Shown: positions 45,716 through 57,927, counted from the stretch's first letter. The stretch is DNA of 64,000 nt from Epiperipatus broadwayi (GCA_028023455.1 JAQFVV010000552.1:250001-314000); one strand, 5' to 3'. Notes: generated by a model from the letters alone, not told the origin. Program-made: numbers and translations.

Positions 45716-46275
45716 AGTAAGCAGATGCATGCCAAAACCAACTCTTGGTTATTTTTTTTATTTTCTGATGAGAATATTGCAGGAAGGAAATGTCAATTAA
45801 CATTCCCCAATGGAGATGTAACTGCACCTACAAAAATATTTTCTGCTTATCAGGGAATGTAGCGCCATAGAGATTGGAAGCCTCTAGAAATTTATGTGTT
45901 TGGTTTCCCAAATGGTATCACTAGGGTTTCATCTCACTACAACCTTACTTAACATTGTCTGGTTATGCTGAACATAGCTCAGGTGGCATGAGATTCTTGT
46001 GAACCCATGCATACAATGGATGAATGATGCAAATAAAATTGATAAAATATATTATTTACTTTGAAACAATAATTTTCTTTAGTAACAATATGACTTATAA
46101 TGTTTTTAAAGAAGAAGGAAAAGTTTGCTGACAGTCTCTATACTGGGTGTTCCCATATCCGTGTGCAAATTACAGATTTTTTCTGATTGTTTCTGAGTGG
46201 GAATTGTCCTTGTAGGTTTGAATCTCCTTCATCTGCATAGATATGTATCTATGTGTATAGAAGTAATTAATTTAT

Positions 46276-46440
46276 CCAGATATTTTAAAGTATTTATTCT
46301 AATCCAAGTATCTTGAAGTACTTATTTTAATACAGGTATTTAAAAACATTTGTTTTAATCCAGGAATCCTGATGTATTTATTCCAATCCAGGTAACTTGG
46401 AAAATTTAATTTAATTCAGGTATTGGAAGTATTTGTTTTT
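46276..46440. repeat. ~32-bp tandem array inside the left LTR-like repeat
   Basis: About five imperfect units of the form TATCTTGAAGTA-TTATT-TAATCCAGG. The same array, with five units, occurs at 52240-52390 in the right copy. Confidence 0.8.
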
Positions 46441-46479
46441 ACTTTACTTATCATACAAGTGTGGGTGAGAACCACTTAT

Positions 46480-46713
46480 TCATCATATCAATGTGGATTG
46501 AAGTAATTTTTTGGAAAAAGACTTATTATTACTTAATATATTATGTGTGAGTTTGAACCACTTATTTAGCATAACATTGCAGTTTTAAATCATTATTTGG
46601 AAGAAATTTATGATTACTTAATATATTGGGTGTGGGACGGAACCACTTATTCATAATATCAATGCAATTTGAACTCAGTATTTGGAAAATATTTATTATT
46701 ACTTAACCTTTCC
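46480..46713. repeat. ~86-bp tandem array, left copy, about 3 units
   Basis: Units carry CATATCAATG-AGTTTGAAGTCATTATTTGGAA, TTATTACTTAATATATT-GTGTG and GAACCACTTATT. Two more units (about 47668-47810) lie beyond the interruption. The right copy has about six. Confidence 0.85.
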
Positions 46714-46979
46714 TTAGGTTTGGGTGCTCTTCCACATTAACAGGCTTTAGGTAACTTGAAATCAGCCATTTTTTGAGCTGCAGTGATGATTTTACACTTG
46801 TATAAAAACTTAGAAAAAGTCCCGTAAGTTGCTGCCCTCAAATTATTTTACAAGTAAAAATCAATAATAGGGATGTTTTAAGTCTAACAAAAGTAGGAGG
46901 CTGTCTCTTCTCAATGCTGATTGGCTGATGATTATTTGGTCAAAAAAAGAGCTCTGATAAATAATTTTCACCACTGAAA

Positions 46980-47380
46980 TGAAAATATATATTTTAGAGT
47001 GTTTTCTTTATTATTTTTTGTACATATTATAAATTATTTTCCTAAAATATGCTGAAAATATAGTTATTTTACAAAAGTAGTAAGATTTTATTAAAAAATT
47101 GTATACTTTTACACAAATATAAATTAAAAAAGAAACCAGTGAATAGCAATGATTTTGACATCTGTCAAAGTTTACATTGTCCCAAGCTGTTTATTTGATT
47201 TTCTAACAAAAAATAATGTTTTAGAATATTTTCTGGCATTTATTTACATATTATGATGTATTTTGCTAAAATATGCTGAAAATATAATTATTTTTAGTAT
47301 TATGGTAAGATTTTACTAAAAACAATTTTATCTTTTAGAATAATGTAAATGGAGAACAGAAATCAGTGATGTTGTATCAC
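46980..47380. repeat. ~225-bp tandem duplication within the interruption
   Basis: The two units share ATTTTAGA-T-TTTTCT, then AAATATGCTGAAAATATA-TTATTT (near 47046 and 47271), then GTAAGATTTTA-TAAAAA, ending in a CAGTGA block. It sits in the stretch that splits the left LTR-like repeat. Confidence 0.65.
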
Positions 47381-47810
47381 CCTGTAATTTGCTAAGATTT
47401 TTTTTTATTATTTTTTCTGCTATCGAATATTTTTATAATTATAAATAAAAATTTATTTTTAAAAAACCTTTGTTACTTTCATAACCTGACAAATTATTAA
47501 TATACTTTTTACAAATGAAACTAAAATGAATATAATATTAAAAGATGTATCTTTTTACTGTTGATTCTGTAATTGACCAATTAAAAGTTTAGAGATTTAC
47601 CTCACTCAGCCAACTGGAATTTTTATCATGGAAAAGGTTATAATATTTTGTGTCATTTTCTACCATTTGTTCATCATGTCAATGCAGTTTGAAGTCATTA
47701 TTTAGAAGAGATTTATTATTACTTAATATATTAGGTGTGCGTTTGGACAAATTATTCATCATTTTAATGTGGTTTCAGATCATTATTTAGACATATTTTA
47801 TTATTTCTTA

Positions 47811-48335
47811 GTTCACATATATAAACATATATAACCATTTTCTTAATTTATGTATGTGTGGATCCAGAAGCATCAATTCCTTCTATCAATGGCCTTTTGT
47901 AAAATAATAACTGTCATTCAGAATAGATATTTTAAATTATTATTTGGAAGCCTTTTATTATTATTCCTTAATTCACATATATAAACATTTTCTTAATTTA
48001 TGTATGTGTAGATACAGAGATATTTCATTCTATCAAAGCTTTTTTTGTAAAATAATAACCATCATATAGAATAAATGTTTATTTCATTTTGCATCATTTT
48101 ATAAACAATCAATCAATCAATCTAGAAAATGGCATTTTATTAAATCATAAATTATCTTAATAAATGCATCTTACAAAATATTTTTATTTCACTTATTACT
48201 CCTATGCAATCCATTTTTAAATAGATTTCCTTTTTGTATTACTTACAATCAATCAATCAATTTAAAAGTAACATTTCATTATATTATATTTTAACTTAAT
48301 AAATACGATTAACAAAATATTTTTACATATTATAA
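47811..48335. repeat. Two further short tandem duplications
   Basis: TTCACATATATAAAC...TTTTCTTAATTTATGTATGTGT recurs about 150 bases apart (47811 and 47972). A second pair beginning CAATCAATCAAT with CAAAATATTTTTA at its end recurs about 135 bases apart (48105 and 48245). Confidence 0.65.
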
Positions 48336-50230
48336 AAGGCATACAATTTTCCTACCAGAACCTGCATTTACTGGCAATTCACTATAAATTGTCAAATAAA
48401 TAAGGAGTTTTCTGAGTGCTTAAGTCAATGGTCAGTTACAGGCCTTGATTTTATTTTACTTCATAATTGAACATAGAGCAGAGAAGAGAGAAAAGCTACT
48501 TTCTATTACCCAGACATTTGAAGATATATTTTAACCACTTGTTTCTTCATTTAATATTTTATTAGTTACAGGCTCCTTCTTTTTATTATTCACACTGCTC
48601 CAAGATTTTTTGGGCCAGTAGTCATGTCTGCTACAAAAATCTCTTAAGTAATCTCTACTCCCCTATTTATCTCTTTATACTTTTTCTATCTATCAGTTTT
48701 TTGATCAATCTAGTACCAACCTTCTCAGAAGTCCACATGTTTATTTCCTTTTTTTATTGACCATCTACTTTTGGTGAGAATAGATTCTAATGACTCTTAT
48801 CTGATATTTTTGAAAAACACCTATTGACTTTTATGCACATAATCATTTTTTATTAACTGTTAATTACAGCCTTCTTTTTGGTAATATGTAAACATTAAAC
48901 TTTTGCAAAATACATTTTAAATAACAATACTTTTAACATTTTAACATATTAATTTTTAAATTGTTATCTTTTTATTTCTTTGTTTTCAATTTTATTTATG
49001 AAAACTATGACAGCTTTTTTTTATTTTATCTCGACAAATTTTTAAATGGAGGGGGGGGGGCATTTAATTATATATGTGAAACATCATGTCTGTTTCATTA
49101 CCAGCTGTTAATTTTGAAATAAACTGACTGGAAATATGATTTCATTCCTTGCACTATTATTTTCTTATTGTTGGATCTTTACTTGGGGTGAGATACACTG
49201 ATGAATAGGTAAAATGAAATAGAAAAAGTGAATATATGAACTACAGCCTCCAATGACAAGGCAAACAGATAGTCAAGCATGCATTAAAAGCATACAAACC
49301 CCCATGTTGTCATAACAAAATACCTCATTTTAAGCTATTCCTCTTCTATACCTAGATAGATATCCAAATAAGAGTAGGAGCCAGAAAAAATATATTTGGC
49401 ACTGAGCCACCCTCATCTTTTGTGACTCTTAGGGGTTATTCATGTGGTCTATTCATGAGACCTCTCAATCACTATCATCATGCCCTGGATAGTGCTGAGC
49501 ACATACTTTGGAGCATCATGAACACAATGCATCTAAGCAGCCCTGTTCAATCATCCACTCACATTAACATGAAAAAGACAAATTCACACAACACTTTCTG
49601 CCCTGCTCACTCATCATTCTATCAGCAACCTTAGCTTCATTGTGCCGAGGTGTAACTACATCAAGATTTGGGAGGCTGGGGATCATGATCAGTTCTCTGA
49701 TGATAAATTTCCATGTTTTGAGGTGATGAACTCCTATATTCTATTGTCTTTGGTCATTGTTCAGGCCAGATGTCATCATGGTGGCTTGCTTTTTTATCCA
49801 AACTTCTCTGCAGCTCATCATCACTGTGTGATCTTATTATAATACAAGTCTAATATGGAATATGAATTTCAACTGTTGAATTACATCTTTTCTCTTCCAT
49901 GGTGGTGCTTCATTTCTTTGTTGAAGATACTATGGCAGTGTCTTATAATTGTTGTAGTATTGTGAAGGCAATTTTCTCTTATAATGGATAGCATCTTCCC
50001 TTGGCCATCATATTTCCTTTACAGAGATCTATTTGGTAGTTTGGACTCTCCTTTTTATTGATTGCTGAGGTACCACAGTTGTCATATGCTGTTAATGACT
50101 TGGTAACCTGCTAAATGCTGGTGATCCATCCCAATTAGCATTCTTATAACATAATTAGGGAAATTTTATGGCAGATCAATCTGATGATTTGAAGTTCTCA
50201 TAATATCCATTGTCATGTCTCTTAACTTGG
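48336..50230. other. Region downstream (minus sense) of the gag relic; no pol found
   Basis: GC is slightly higher from about 49.4 to 50.2 kb, but I found no protease, reverse transcriptase, RNase H or integrase motif in any frame. Short plus-strand frames at 49422-49634 and 49642-49842 have no motif. If 45.7-52.9 kb is one element, its pol has been lost or replaced. Confidence 0.45.
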
Positions 50231-51260
50231 TTACTTGCTTCTGGAGAAGGGAGTGTAAGGTTCACCAAGTGGACATTTGTCCTGGGAGACATTATATTTG
50301 ATCCCCTCTTGACAGTCATCACTCCAGTAGCAGCTTATGAGTGTCTTTTTAAAATCATTAAAATTGGTGGGTTGGCTAAACAATAAATCCCACCAGGCTT
50401 GAGCTGCATCCTGAAAATGGATGCAGGCTATTGCTAGCTTTGTCTCCTCAGGCATTGCATTAATACTAAAGTACTGATTTAAACTATTTATGTATTCAAT
50501 AGGTGATTCATGGGGCCTCCTAAAATCATATCTTTAAGAAATTTATTCACAAATCCTGGCATATAATTGTCTACTGGCACTTCTTGATTAATTTTTTATA
50601 ATTTTCTTCTCAAATTTTCTTTGGGACTATTGCTGTCTCTTCCTTTAGTGGCAATCCTTTTTATCTTCAGTTCTCTGACATAGGTGGTCAAACTATCTGC
50701 CTGCCCCTGCATGAATTCCTGGACTTACTAAATTTTCATATCCATGGCTTTGCAAATTTGGGTCATCTTGACCTCTTGCTCTATGAGTGACCCTTTAACT
50801 TCACTTCTTCTTTTATTTTCAATATTTGGTCATTCATCTGTTTAATTAAATAGCTCCAACTTTTTATTTTCACTTTCCATTGCTACTGTGATTTGTTTTC
50901 TATTATTTGGTTTGCTTCTATTATTTGCTTCTTATCTTCTTTTTGTTCCTAATGTTATGGTTATCTTCTTCTCATTGTTTGTTAATTTCTCTATGTTCAT
51001 CTCTTTTTAAGTTATCTAATTTTCTTTGTTTATGTCTTTTTTGTTATCTTCTTCTCTTTCTGTGATATCTTCTTTTTTGTTCATCTCTGTTTTTTGTTAT
51101 TTCCTTTTTTGTTCATATACTTTTCTCTTATCTTATCTTTGTTTGTTATCTTTTTCTCTTTGTTCATCTCTTTCTAATTATCCTCTTTTATCATTTCTAT
51201 TAGCTGGACTAGCATGGAAGCCTCATTCATTTTGTGCTTGTTGTTGATCATCTGGTTTGG
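50231..51260 (-). pseudogene. Retrotransposon gag-like gene, broken, minus strand
   Basis: Read on the minus strand, the first part (about 51260-50880) is a very charged, K/E/N/R-rich, coiled-coil-like region of low complexity. The next part contains QGQADSLTTYVRELKIKRI. The gag core follows: FRRPHESPIEYINSLNQYF, then FQDAAQAWWDLLF and YWSDDCQEGI, ending in a stop at 50231-50233. AAQAWW and YWSD-QEG match AAKAWW and WSD-QEG in the 29.2 kb relic, so the two genes are homologous although the flanking repeats differ. Several stops and frameshifts interrupt the reading. The real start cannot be fixed. Confidence 0.7.
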
Positions 51261-52239
51261 GACCATTATCTTCTCTCTCTTGCCCTTCCTCATGAAGATT
51301 CTCTTTACTTTCTGTGTTCATCATCTTTTTTCTTTTCACTCTGGTTATTATCTATTTAGTGTAAAATTTATTTTTTTTACTATATTTTCTCTTTGACAAC
51401 TTTTTACTATTATTTTATTTAATAAGCTTCTCTCTCTCCTCACCATGGTTCAGCTTCATCATCTTTTCTCATGCCTGTCTAGTTCTTATGGCCATTTATT
51501 TATTTACCTCTCTAAACTTACCCTTCTTTTTTTTCTGGCTTTTCACATCCCCATACCATGTGCACTGCTTACATCTACAGAATCATAATAGATCTGCCTT
51601 GTACACTTCTGCTGTTTTTTCTTTAACTTTTAAAGGCAGAAAAACTAGATTGAGCATCATGATTCGGGTAACAAATGTAATAAGATGCATGCCCTACCCC
51701 ACTCTTAGCTGCTTTTATTTTCTGAGGAGCATATTGCAGGAAAGAACTATTGACTGACATTCCTCAATGCATATTTCACCCTAACAACAACAACATTTCC
51801 TGCTCATCAGAAGATGTAGTGCCATAAAGACAGGAAGCATTCAGAAATGCATGTGTTTGGTTTCCCAAGTGGCACCACTACAATTCCATCTCACTATAAC
51901 TTTACATAACATCACCTTGTTATGCCAAACATAGCTCAGGAAGCATTTGATTTTTGTGAACTATTGCATAAATAGATTAATGATGCAAATGAATTTGACA
52001 AAATGTATTATTTATTATGAAACAATAATTTTATTTAATAACAATATGACTTATAAAGTTTTTAAAGAAGAAAAAGGAAAAGTTTGCTGACAGTCTCTAT
52101 CCTGGAAGTCTTCATATCCATGTGCACATTATGGATGTTTTCCTGAATGCTCCTGCATGGAAATTGTCCTTCTAGGTGTGAAGCTCCCTCATCTGCATAA
52201 TTACGTAGCCACGTGTATAAAAATAATTAATTTATCCAG

Positions 52240-52390
52240 TCATCTTGAAGTATTTATTCTAATCTAAGTATCTTGAAGTACTTATTTTAATCCAGATATC
52301 TAGTAATATTTGTTTTAATCCAGGAGTCCTGAAGTATTTATTTCAATCCAGGTATCTTGGAATATTTATTTTAATTCAAGTATTGCTTTT
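52240..52390. repeat. ~32-bp tandem array, right copy
   Basis: About five units of the ATCTTGAAGTA-TTATTCTAATC type, equivalent to 46276-46440. Confidence 0.8.
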
Positions 52391-52429
52391 ATTTTACACA
52401 TCATATGAGTGTATTCTAGAACCATTTAT

Positions 52430-52910
52430 TCATCATATCCATGCAGTTTAAAGTCATTATTTGGAAGAGATTTTTGAATATTACTTAATATATTAGTGGT
52501 AGGTTTGAACTACTTATTTATCATATCAATGTAGTTTGAAGTCATTATTTGGTTGAAATTTATAATTACTTAGTATATTCAGTGTGGGTTTGAACCTCCT
52601 ATACATTATATTAATGCAGTTTAAAGTCATTATTTGGAAGAGATTTATTATCATTTAATATATTAGTGGTAGGTTTTAACCACTTATTTATCATATCAAT
52701 GAGTTTTGAAGTCATTATTTGGAAGAGGTTTATTAATACTTAGTATATTCAGTGTGGGTTTGAACCACTTATTCATCAATTCAATGTGGTTTGAAGTCAT
52801 TATTTGGAAGAGGTTTATTAATACTTAATATATTAGGTGTGAATTTGAACCACTTATTCATCATTTCAATGTGGTTTGAAGTCATTATTTGGATGCATTT
52901 TATTATTATT
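52430..52910. repeat. ~86-bp tandem array, right copy, about 6 units
   Basis: Units begin ATCATATCAATG-GTTTGAAGTCATTATTTGG and contain TACTTA-TATATT and GGTTTGAACCACTTATT. Alternate units resemble each other (AGTATATTCAGTGTGGG versus AATATATTAGTGGTAGG), which suggests expansion of a two-unit block. Confidence 0.88.
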
Positions 52911-52920
52911 TCTTAATTCA

Positions 52921-53518
52921 GAGATCACTGTTTTAAGTAAGTATTTACAAAGTTTATCATTCTGTGGTATATTTTCCCCAAAGATGTACTTAAGATAAAA
53001 ATGTATAACATGTAAACTTGTTACCAAATAATATACAAAAGCAAAACTATAATCATATAAAATAATAAATAAAGTTTTACTTCAATGCTAAAATATAATT
53101 CTATAAGTGCTTTATACACAGATAATGAAGCTTAAAAATAAAAGTTAATAAAATATTCATCTAAGTGTTTTTGGGAAATATGTAATCCCATGTTCACAGC
53201 ATTAAGTTTAATGAAAAAAAAATATATTATGCACATGCTATTCAAACATATTATCTCAGCACAAACATTTATATAATAGGACAAAAAGAAAAGCACAGGG
53301 TAATTCAATATTTGCAGAACAAGAAAAAAAGACTGGCCACATTTTTCAACCATCAACAGTAAGTATTGTTTGTGATACAAAAAGAACGGTTAAAGAAGCT
53401 TGCTACATAGCAATCGATCCTACAGCAATTAATCGAAGATACGTTTGCCTTTTCTTTTCAAGAAAATGGACTTTGTGAATGATGTACATAGGTTTAAATA
53501 TGTTTGAATAGCATTTGC

Positions 53519-53520
<2 letters not shown>
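52921..53520. other. AT-rich spacer
   Basis: An 82-codon minus-strand frame at 53132-53380 has no motif. Part of its sequence recurs in reverse sense at 53600-53690: ATTAAACTTAATG, CATGGGGTTACATATTTCCC and GATGAATATTTTATTAA match the reverse complement of 53147-53215. The two arms flank the AT array as an inverted repeat. Confidence 0.6.
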
Positions 53521-53574
<54 letters not shown>

Positions 53575-53600
53575 TATAAATATATATATATATATATATT
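53521..53600. repeat. (AT)n array at the centre of an inverted repeat
   Basis: An interrupted AT array lying between inverted arms at about 53100-53215 and 53601-53720. The arms share ATTCATCTGAG/AAGTG, GGGAAATATGTAA, CATGTTCACA and ATTAAGTTTAATG. Confidence 0.8.
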
Positions 53601-53720
53601 CATTAAACTTAATGTTGTGAACATGGGGTTACATATTTCCCGAAACCCCTCAGATGAATATTTTATTAAAATTTATTTTTAAGCTTCATTGTCTGTGTGT
53701 AAAGCACTTAAAAAATTATA

Positions 53721-54866
53721 AAATCATTAAAAAACTTATTGCATAAAGCATAGATATAAATTAATATCAAGTTTTAGAACTAAAAATGATATTATTTATC
53801 TGTGATTAATGTATATTGCACTCTGTAAACCGCCAGTTTTCAAATGTAAAAACCCAATAAGGCAAATAAATGTACATTCTAATATGCATTGTTGAAAAGA
53901 AAACAACCACATTATTTTCAAATTAAAAATACCATCGCACAACTTGATGGTGATAATTACTGTTTTCTATTAAAGTAAATATAAAATATTAGTTTTGTGT
54001 CACAATATAAGTGTTTATTTTACATGTTAACAACCACCAGTCTCATATATTTTACAAATGATAATGAAATAAAATAATGGAAGACTAAAGAAGCAAAACT
54101 AACATTCAAACAAAAATAAAGAAGCCATAAAAAAAGCTGGAAGGTTTTTGTAAAAAAGATAACACAATATATAGCAAATTAAAATTCAAAATATTTTAAG
54201 ACTTCTGAGTGACGAAAAAATTCTGATCCAAATATAAATCACAAATCCGGGATTAAATAAATAAAATTGGAATATTCTGCATTGGATGAATAATAATTTA
54301 AAATATATTTTTGTAATATATATATATATATATATAATACAATATACGTGTAATATAGTATGTGTGTATAAATTTGCATGTGTACTTATAAGTAATTAGA
54401 CAGTTTAATCATACATTTATTTCTTACTAAAATGAAAACAACATTAAAAAAAAATCAGTAATCGGTGCTTTTGATAGAAGATTAGTATCTTACATAAAGT
54501 AATCAATTATTTGAACAAAGCAATAACCTTTCTCAAATATCCATAAAATAAAACATAAAGACGGTTTGACTTTACTTAAATCAAGACAGTTCAAACTCGA
54601 GTAAATTCCTAAAAAGGATTTTATTAAAATTCAATAACTTAAGAATAAAGTAAAAGATGAGCTTCTTTCTCAGTATTTTTCAAAGAAAACATTTCAATAA
54701 CCAGATACAGCGAACAAGATCTTTATTCTTTAATAAAATGAGATGAACTTCATAGTTCTTATCTTATAGATAAAAGCTCTATTAACATAATCAATTGTGC
54801 AGTAACATTATTTAGCACAGAAGATCAAAATAAAAACAATGATACTTCTTATACTACAGACACACA

Positions 54867-54868
<2 letters not shown>
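53721..54868. other. AT-rich spacer, nothing recognised
   Basis: No gene or RNA. A short AT run lies at 54317-54337. Confidence 0.5.

Positions 54869-54956
<88 letters not shown>
54869..54956. repeat. (AT)n microsatellite, ~88 bp
   Basis: Uninterrupted AT array preceded by a short CA run. Confidence 0.98.
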
Positions 54957-54961
<5 letters not shown>

Positions 54962-56080
54962 AATGTATAGCCAATTATATATTAGTATCACAATTTACAT
55001 CAGCAATAAGTGATTAATTTACACTTGCTTAGCATAATTAAGAGAATAAGTTATTCTAATTCTTTGTATGTCTTTATAAACACATAAATTATTAATGGAC
55101 TTGTATTGTGATATAGATATAATTCTTTGTATATTTTTCAAATTAGATTTATATGTGGATATTTTCTTAAGTAATTAAAGTTGAAATGAATATTACTATT
55201 TTTATTTATAATGTGTACATAATTCATGTTGCAGAATCTCAATATATTACTATGATATTTTTTACAATTATATTTTGAATATAGATTAATCTATAACTAA
55301 ACAATGTTTCAGTTTCATGGATTCAAATTTTATATCAAACATAGCTGGTTATCAGTGGATAAAAAAATGTTAAACGAGATTACAACAATGTATTAAAACT
55401 TTTGTGTACTATTACCACTTCATCGAAAGCTTAGTTTTAGTTAGAAACATGAAAATAGAAATTCTGGTGATTTCTTTATATCCATATTAAAACTTATTTC
55501 ACTGTCATTATTTCTAAGGTTATGTGATTGAAATGTAATATTTATAATACCATATATTTCTTTTATATTATTGATTTTATGATTCATATAACACATTTTA
55601 TCATAAACAAACAATACAATAGCTATTTTTGTTAATTGATATAGTTACGTTAGTTATTAATAAGAATTATTGCTTAACATATTTTTCTTCATAAAAATTG
55701 CTTACTTACACTATTTATTTTTAATGAAGTAGGACATACAGTCATAAAATAAATAATAAATTATGAATAAATACTTTAATATTAACATAAAATTCTATTT
55801 GTTTATATTGGTTTAATATTTTTAAAAAATAAATAATCAATTTAATAAATAAAAATATAGAGAGTATATAAAGAATTCCAACTGTTTTTTTACTGCATAC
55901 ATCTGTTGTATCATATATAGATAACCACAATTGTTTTTATTAGCTAAAAAACACATTTTTAAAATTTTCATCTTAAAAAACCTCTGCATAAAAAAAATAT
56001 TTTTCTTTTTCTATTTTACTTGTTTTGTAAAGATTTTTTTCATAGTATTATTGACAAGAGTTGTTAATAGAAAGGGGAAC
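54957..56080. other. AT-rich spacer, nothing recognised
   Basis: No gene, RNA or strong repeat. Confidence 0.5.
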
Positions 56081-56180
56081 ATATATATATATATATATAT
56101 GAAAAGAAAGTTACTGTAGATTTTTTTCATATATATATATATATATATGAAAAGAAAGTTACTGTTAACACTAACTGAAA
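56081..56180. repeat. Duplicated (AT)n-ATGAAAAGAAAGTTACTGT cassette
   Basis: The 19-base ATGAAAAGAAAGTTACTGT follows an AT array at about 56099 and again at about 56148. It recurs near 56453, and in reverse near 56550, at the centre of the adjacent foldback. Short cassettes tied to AT arrays suggest slippage or repair-driven copying. Confidence 0.8.
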
Positions 56181-56199
56181 TAATTATAGAAAATATACA

Positions 56200-56822
56200 A
56201 TTACAAATATCCAGTAACGCCCTCTGTTTAAAGATCTATATCTCAATAATAGCAAACCTTAAAATGATACCACTTTAAGGTTGTATGCTAAACGATATTA
56301 AATATTGAAATACAGACCTACTCAATCACAGAGCATGAAATTTTAAATAAGCAAACGATCTTAAATTTTGGTAATAAACTAACAAGTTTACAAATTTATT
56401 AAAGACAAACTAAACATTAGATTTTAATCTTTAAACTCCTCCCAAACTATAAATGAAAAGAAAGTTACTGTTAACACTAACAGTGGTAACAATAACTTTT
56501 TTTTCATTTATAGTTCAGGAGGAGTTTAAATATTACAGTGTTAACAGTAACTTTCTTTTCATTTATAGTTTGGGAGGAGTTTAAAGATTAAAATCTAATG
56601 TTTAGTTTGTCTTTAATAACTTTGTAAACTTGTTAGTTTATTAGCAAAATTTAAGATCTTTTGCTTATTTAAAATTTCATGCTCTGTGTTTGAGTAGGTC
56701 TGTATTTCAATATTTAACATCATTTAGCATACAATCTTAAAATGGTATCATTTTGGTTTGCTATTATTGAGATACAGATCTTTAAGCAGAGGGCGTTACT
56801 GGATATTTGTAATTGTATAATG
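56200..56822. repeat. Foldback element: imperfect inverted repeat with ~270-bp arms
   Basis: The left arm (about 56200-56475) is the reverse complement of the right arm (about 56545-56822). Outer ends are ACAATTACAAATATCCAGTAACG and CGTTACTGGATATTTGTAATTGT. Inner ends carry CTCCTCCCAAACTATAAATG and its complement. A second, shorter piece of the inner arm (CATTTATAGTTCAGGAGGAG, near 56504) lies in the loop. No open frame is present. It is probably a foldback or MITE-like transposon, or a repair-generated palindrome. Confidence 0.85.
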
Positions 56823-56863
56823 GTTTGTATATATATAATGATAAATAATATTTTAATAATGAA

Positions 56864-57021
56864 TAACTATAAAGACATTTGAAAATTTTACAAATCTATT
56901 TAAATAATAATTGAATTTGGTCCACTCTCTTACTGTAAAAAGTTGTTGAACTTGGCAGCCAGAGAGTAATTCATTTATTATTTAAATAGATTTGTACAAT
57001 TTTCACATGTCGTTATAGTTA
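56864..57021. mobile_element. MITE-like element, ~158 bp
   Basis: Terminal inverted repeats of about 50 bases start TAACTATAAAGACAT (56864) and end ATGTCGTTATAGTTA (57021). They share TTTACAAATCTATTTAAATAAT. The core is short (ACTCTCTTACTG...AACTTGGCAGCCAGAGAGT) with an inner ACTCTCT/AGAGAGT match. TA flanks both ends. It has no coding capacity, so it would be moved by a transposase encoded elsewhere. Confidence 0.75.
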
Positions 57022-57578
57022 TATATATTGTGACTTTTAACTTTATCAGAAGCTAAATGTCAAGTCATGTTTGTGCCAAGACATCTAAATATATATGTAC
57101 TTTAATTTTATAATAAATGATTTTTATTGGTACTTTGTAATTCCATGATTTTGCATAGAAAAGTTACTATATTAATATTTTATCAGTTGTATAGCTATAA
57201 AATAATTTTTGACAACTTAAATTATAATTTAAAGCTAAAATGAGTGCTTCTCACATGATAAAGTTTTTAAATCTTTAAATAGCTGATAGAGTCAAATAGT
57301 AACAATGCATTTTAAATTTAATAATATTAATTTATTATTAATTTGATTGTTAAAATGATTCACAGTGCTTGTATTATTTTTTTAACATTAAGAAACAATG
57401 TTCAAATACTATGCTATGGTTTTCTCGTGTGTAAATTAAATCTATAATATTATAATTCATTTTACTTTTAACATGTAATATTCCATTTAAGTATTTTAAA
57501 TTTATTTGTTTAGAAAAAGTTTAATAAAACTAATAATTAAAGATTGGATTTTAAAGTAATAGGTCAATGTTGAATGAC

Positions 57579-57610
<32 letters not shown>

Positions 57611-57611
<1 letters not shown>

Positions 57612-57927
57612 CTGAATATTTGTAAATACAGTAACTAAATAATTAAAAATATTTCATTCACTTAGGAGCACTTTCGATTATTTCAGTAATCTGTGTCAAT
57701 TAAAGCTTTGAAATGCTATCTTTCCCACAATTCCATGATCATAACTATTCTGAGAAAAGTTCCTTGATTAAAACAATGTATTAAATATTATCTGTAATGT
57801 TTATTTTATTTAATACAATGCAAATTTCATTATATAATATTATGTTTTACTCTGGTATCTGTAAGCACTCCTAAGTGGATAAAATATTTTTTAATTAGTT
57901 AGTTACTGTATTTACAAATATTCAGTT
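57611..57927. mobile_element. MITE-like element, ~317 bp
   Basis: Terminal inverted repeats of about 60 bases: AACTGAATATTTGTAAATACAG at the left (57610) and CTGTATTTACAAATATTCAGTT at the right (57927). They also share AATTAAAAATATTT and CTTAGGAG. TA-rich sequence flanks both ends. A core of about 120 bases (57748-57870) recurs at 63249-63368 without the terminal repeats. Confidence 0.8.

Larger units (their letters stand above)
45716..48062 (-). repeat. LTR-like direct repeat, left copy, interrupted
   Basis: From GATGCATGCC (about 45722) to about 46713 it aligns with 51684-52720, by eye roughly 80-85% identical. Shared blocks include TTTTCTGA-GAG-ATATTGCAGGA, GTGTTTGGTTTCCCAA, CAAAC/GAACATAGCTCAGG, TTTGCTGACAGTCTCTAT and a GTGTATA-AA-TAATTAATTTATCC block. 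Similarity stops near 46715, resumes near 47668 and reaches about 47810, where the text matches the end of the right copy. About 0.95 kb of other sequence is therefore inserted. The gag relic between the two copies is on the minus strand, so this would be the 3' repeat of that element. Confidence 0.6.
51684..52920 (-). repeat. LTR-like direct repeat, right copy
   Basis: Same sequence and orientation as the left copy at 45.7-46.7 kb. In the minus sense it lies just 5' of the gag relic, as a 5' LTR would. It contains the 32-bp and 86-bp tandem arrays. I could not identify clean TG...CA ends, target duplications or a primer-binding site. The LTR call is therefore an inference from position. Confidence 0.6.

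Noticed and set aside
49422-49842. Two plus-strand frames in a GC-richer stretch as host exons
   Set aside because: No motif, no convincing splice sites, and they lie antisense to the gag-bearing element.
52430-52910. CRISPR array
   Set aside because: The 86-bp units are contiguous, have no unique spacers, diverge from each other and occur in eukaryotic DNA. They are a minisatellite.
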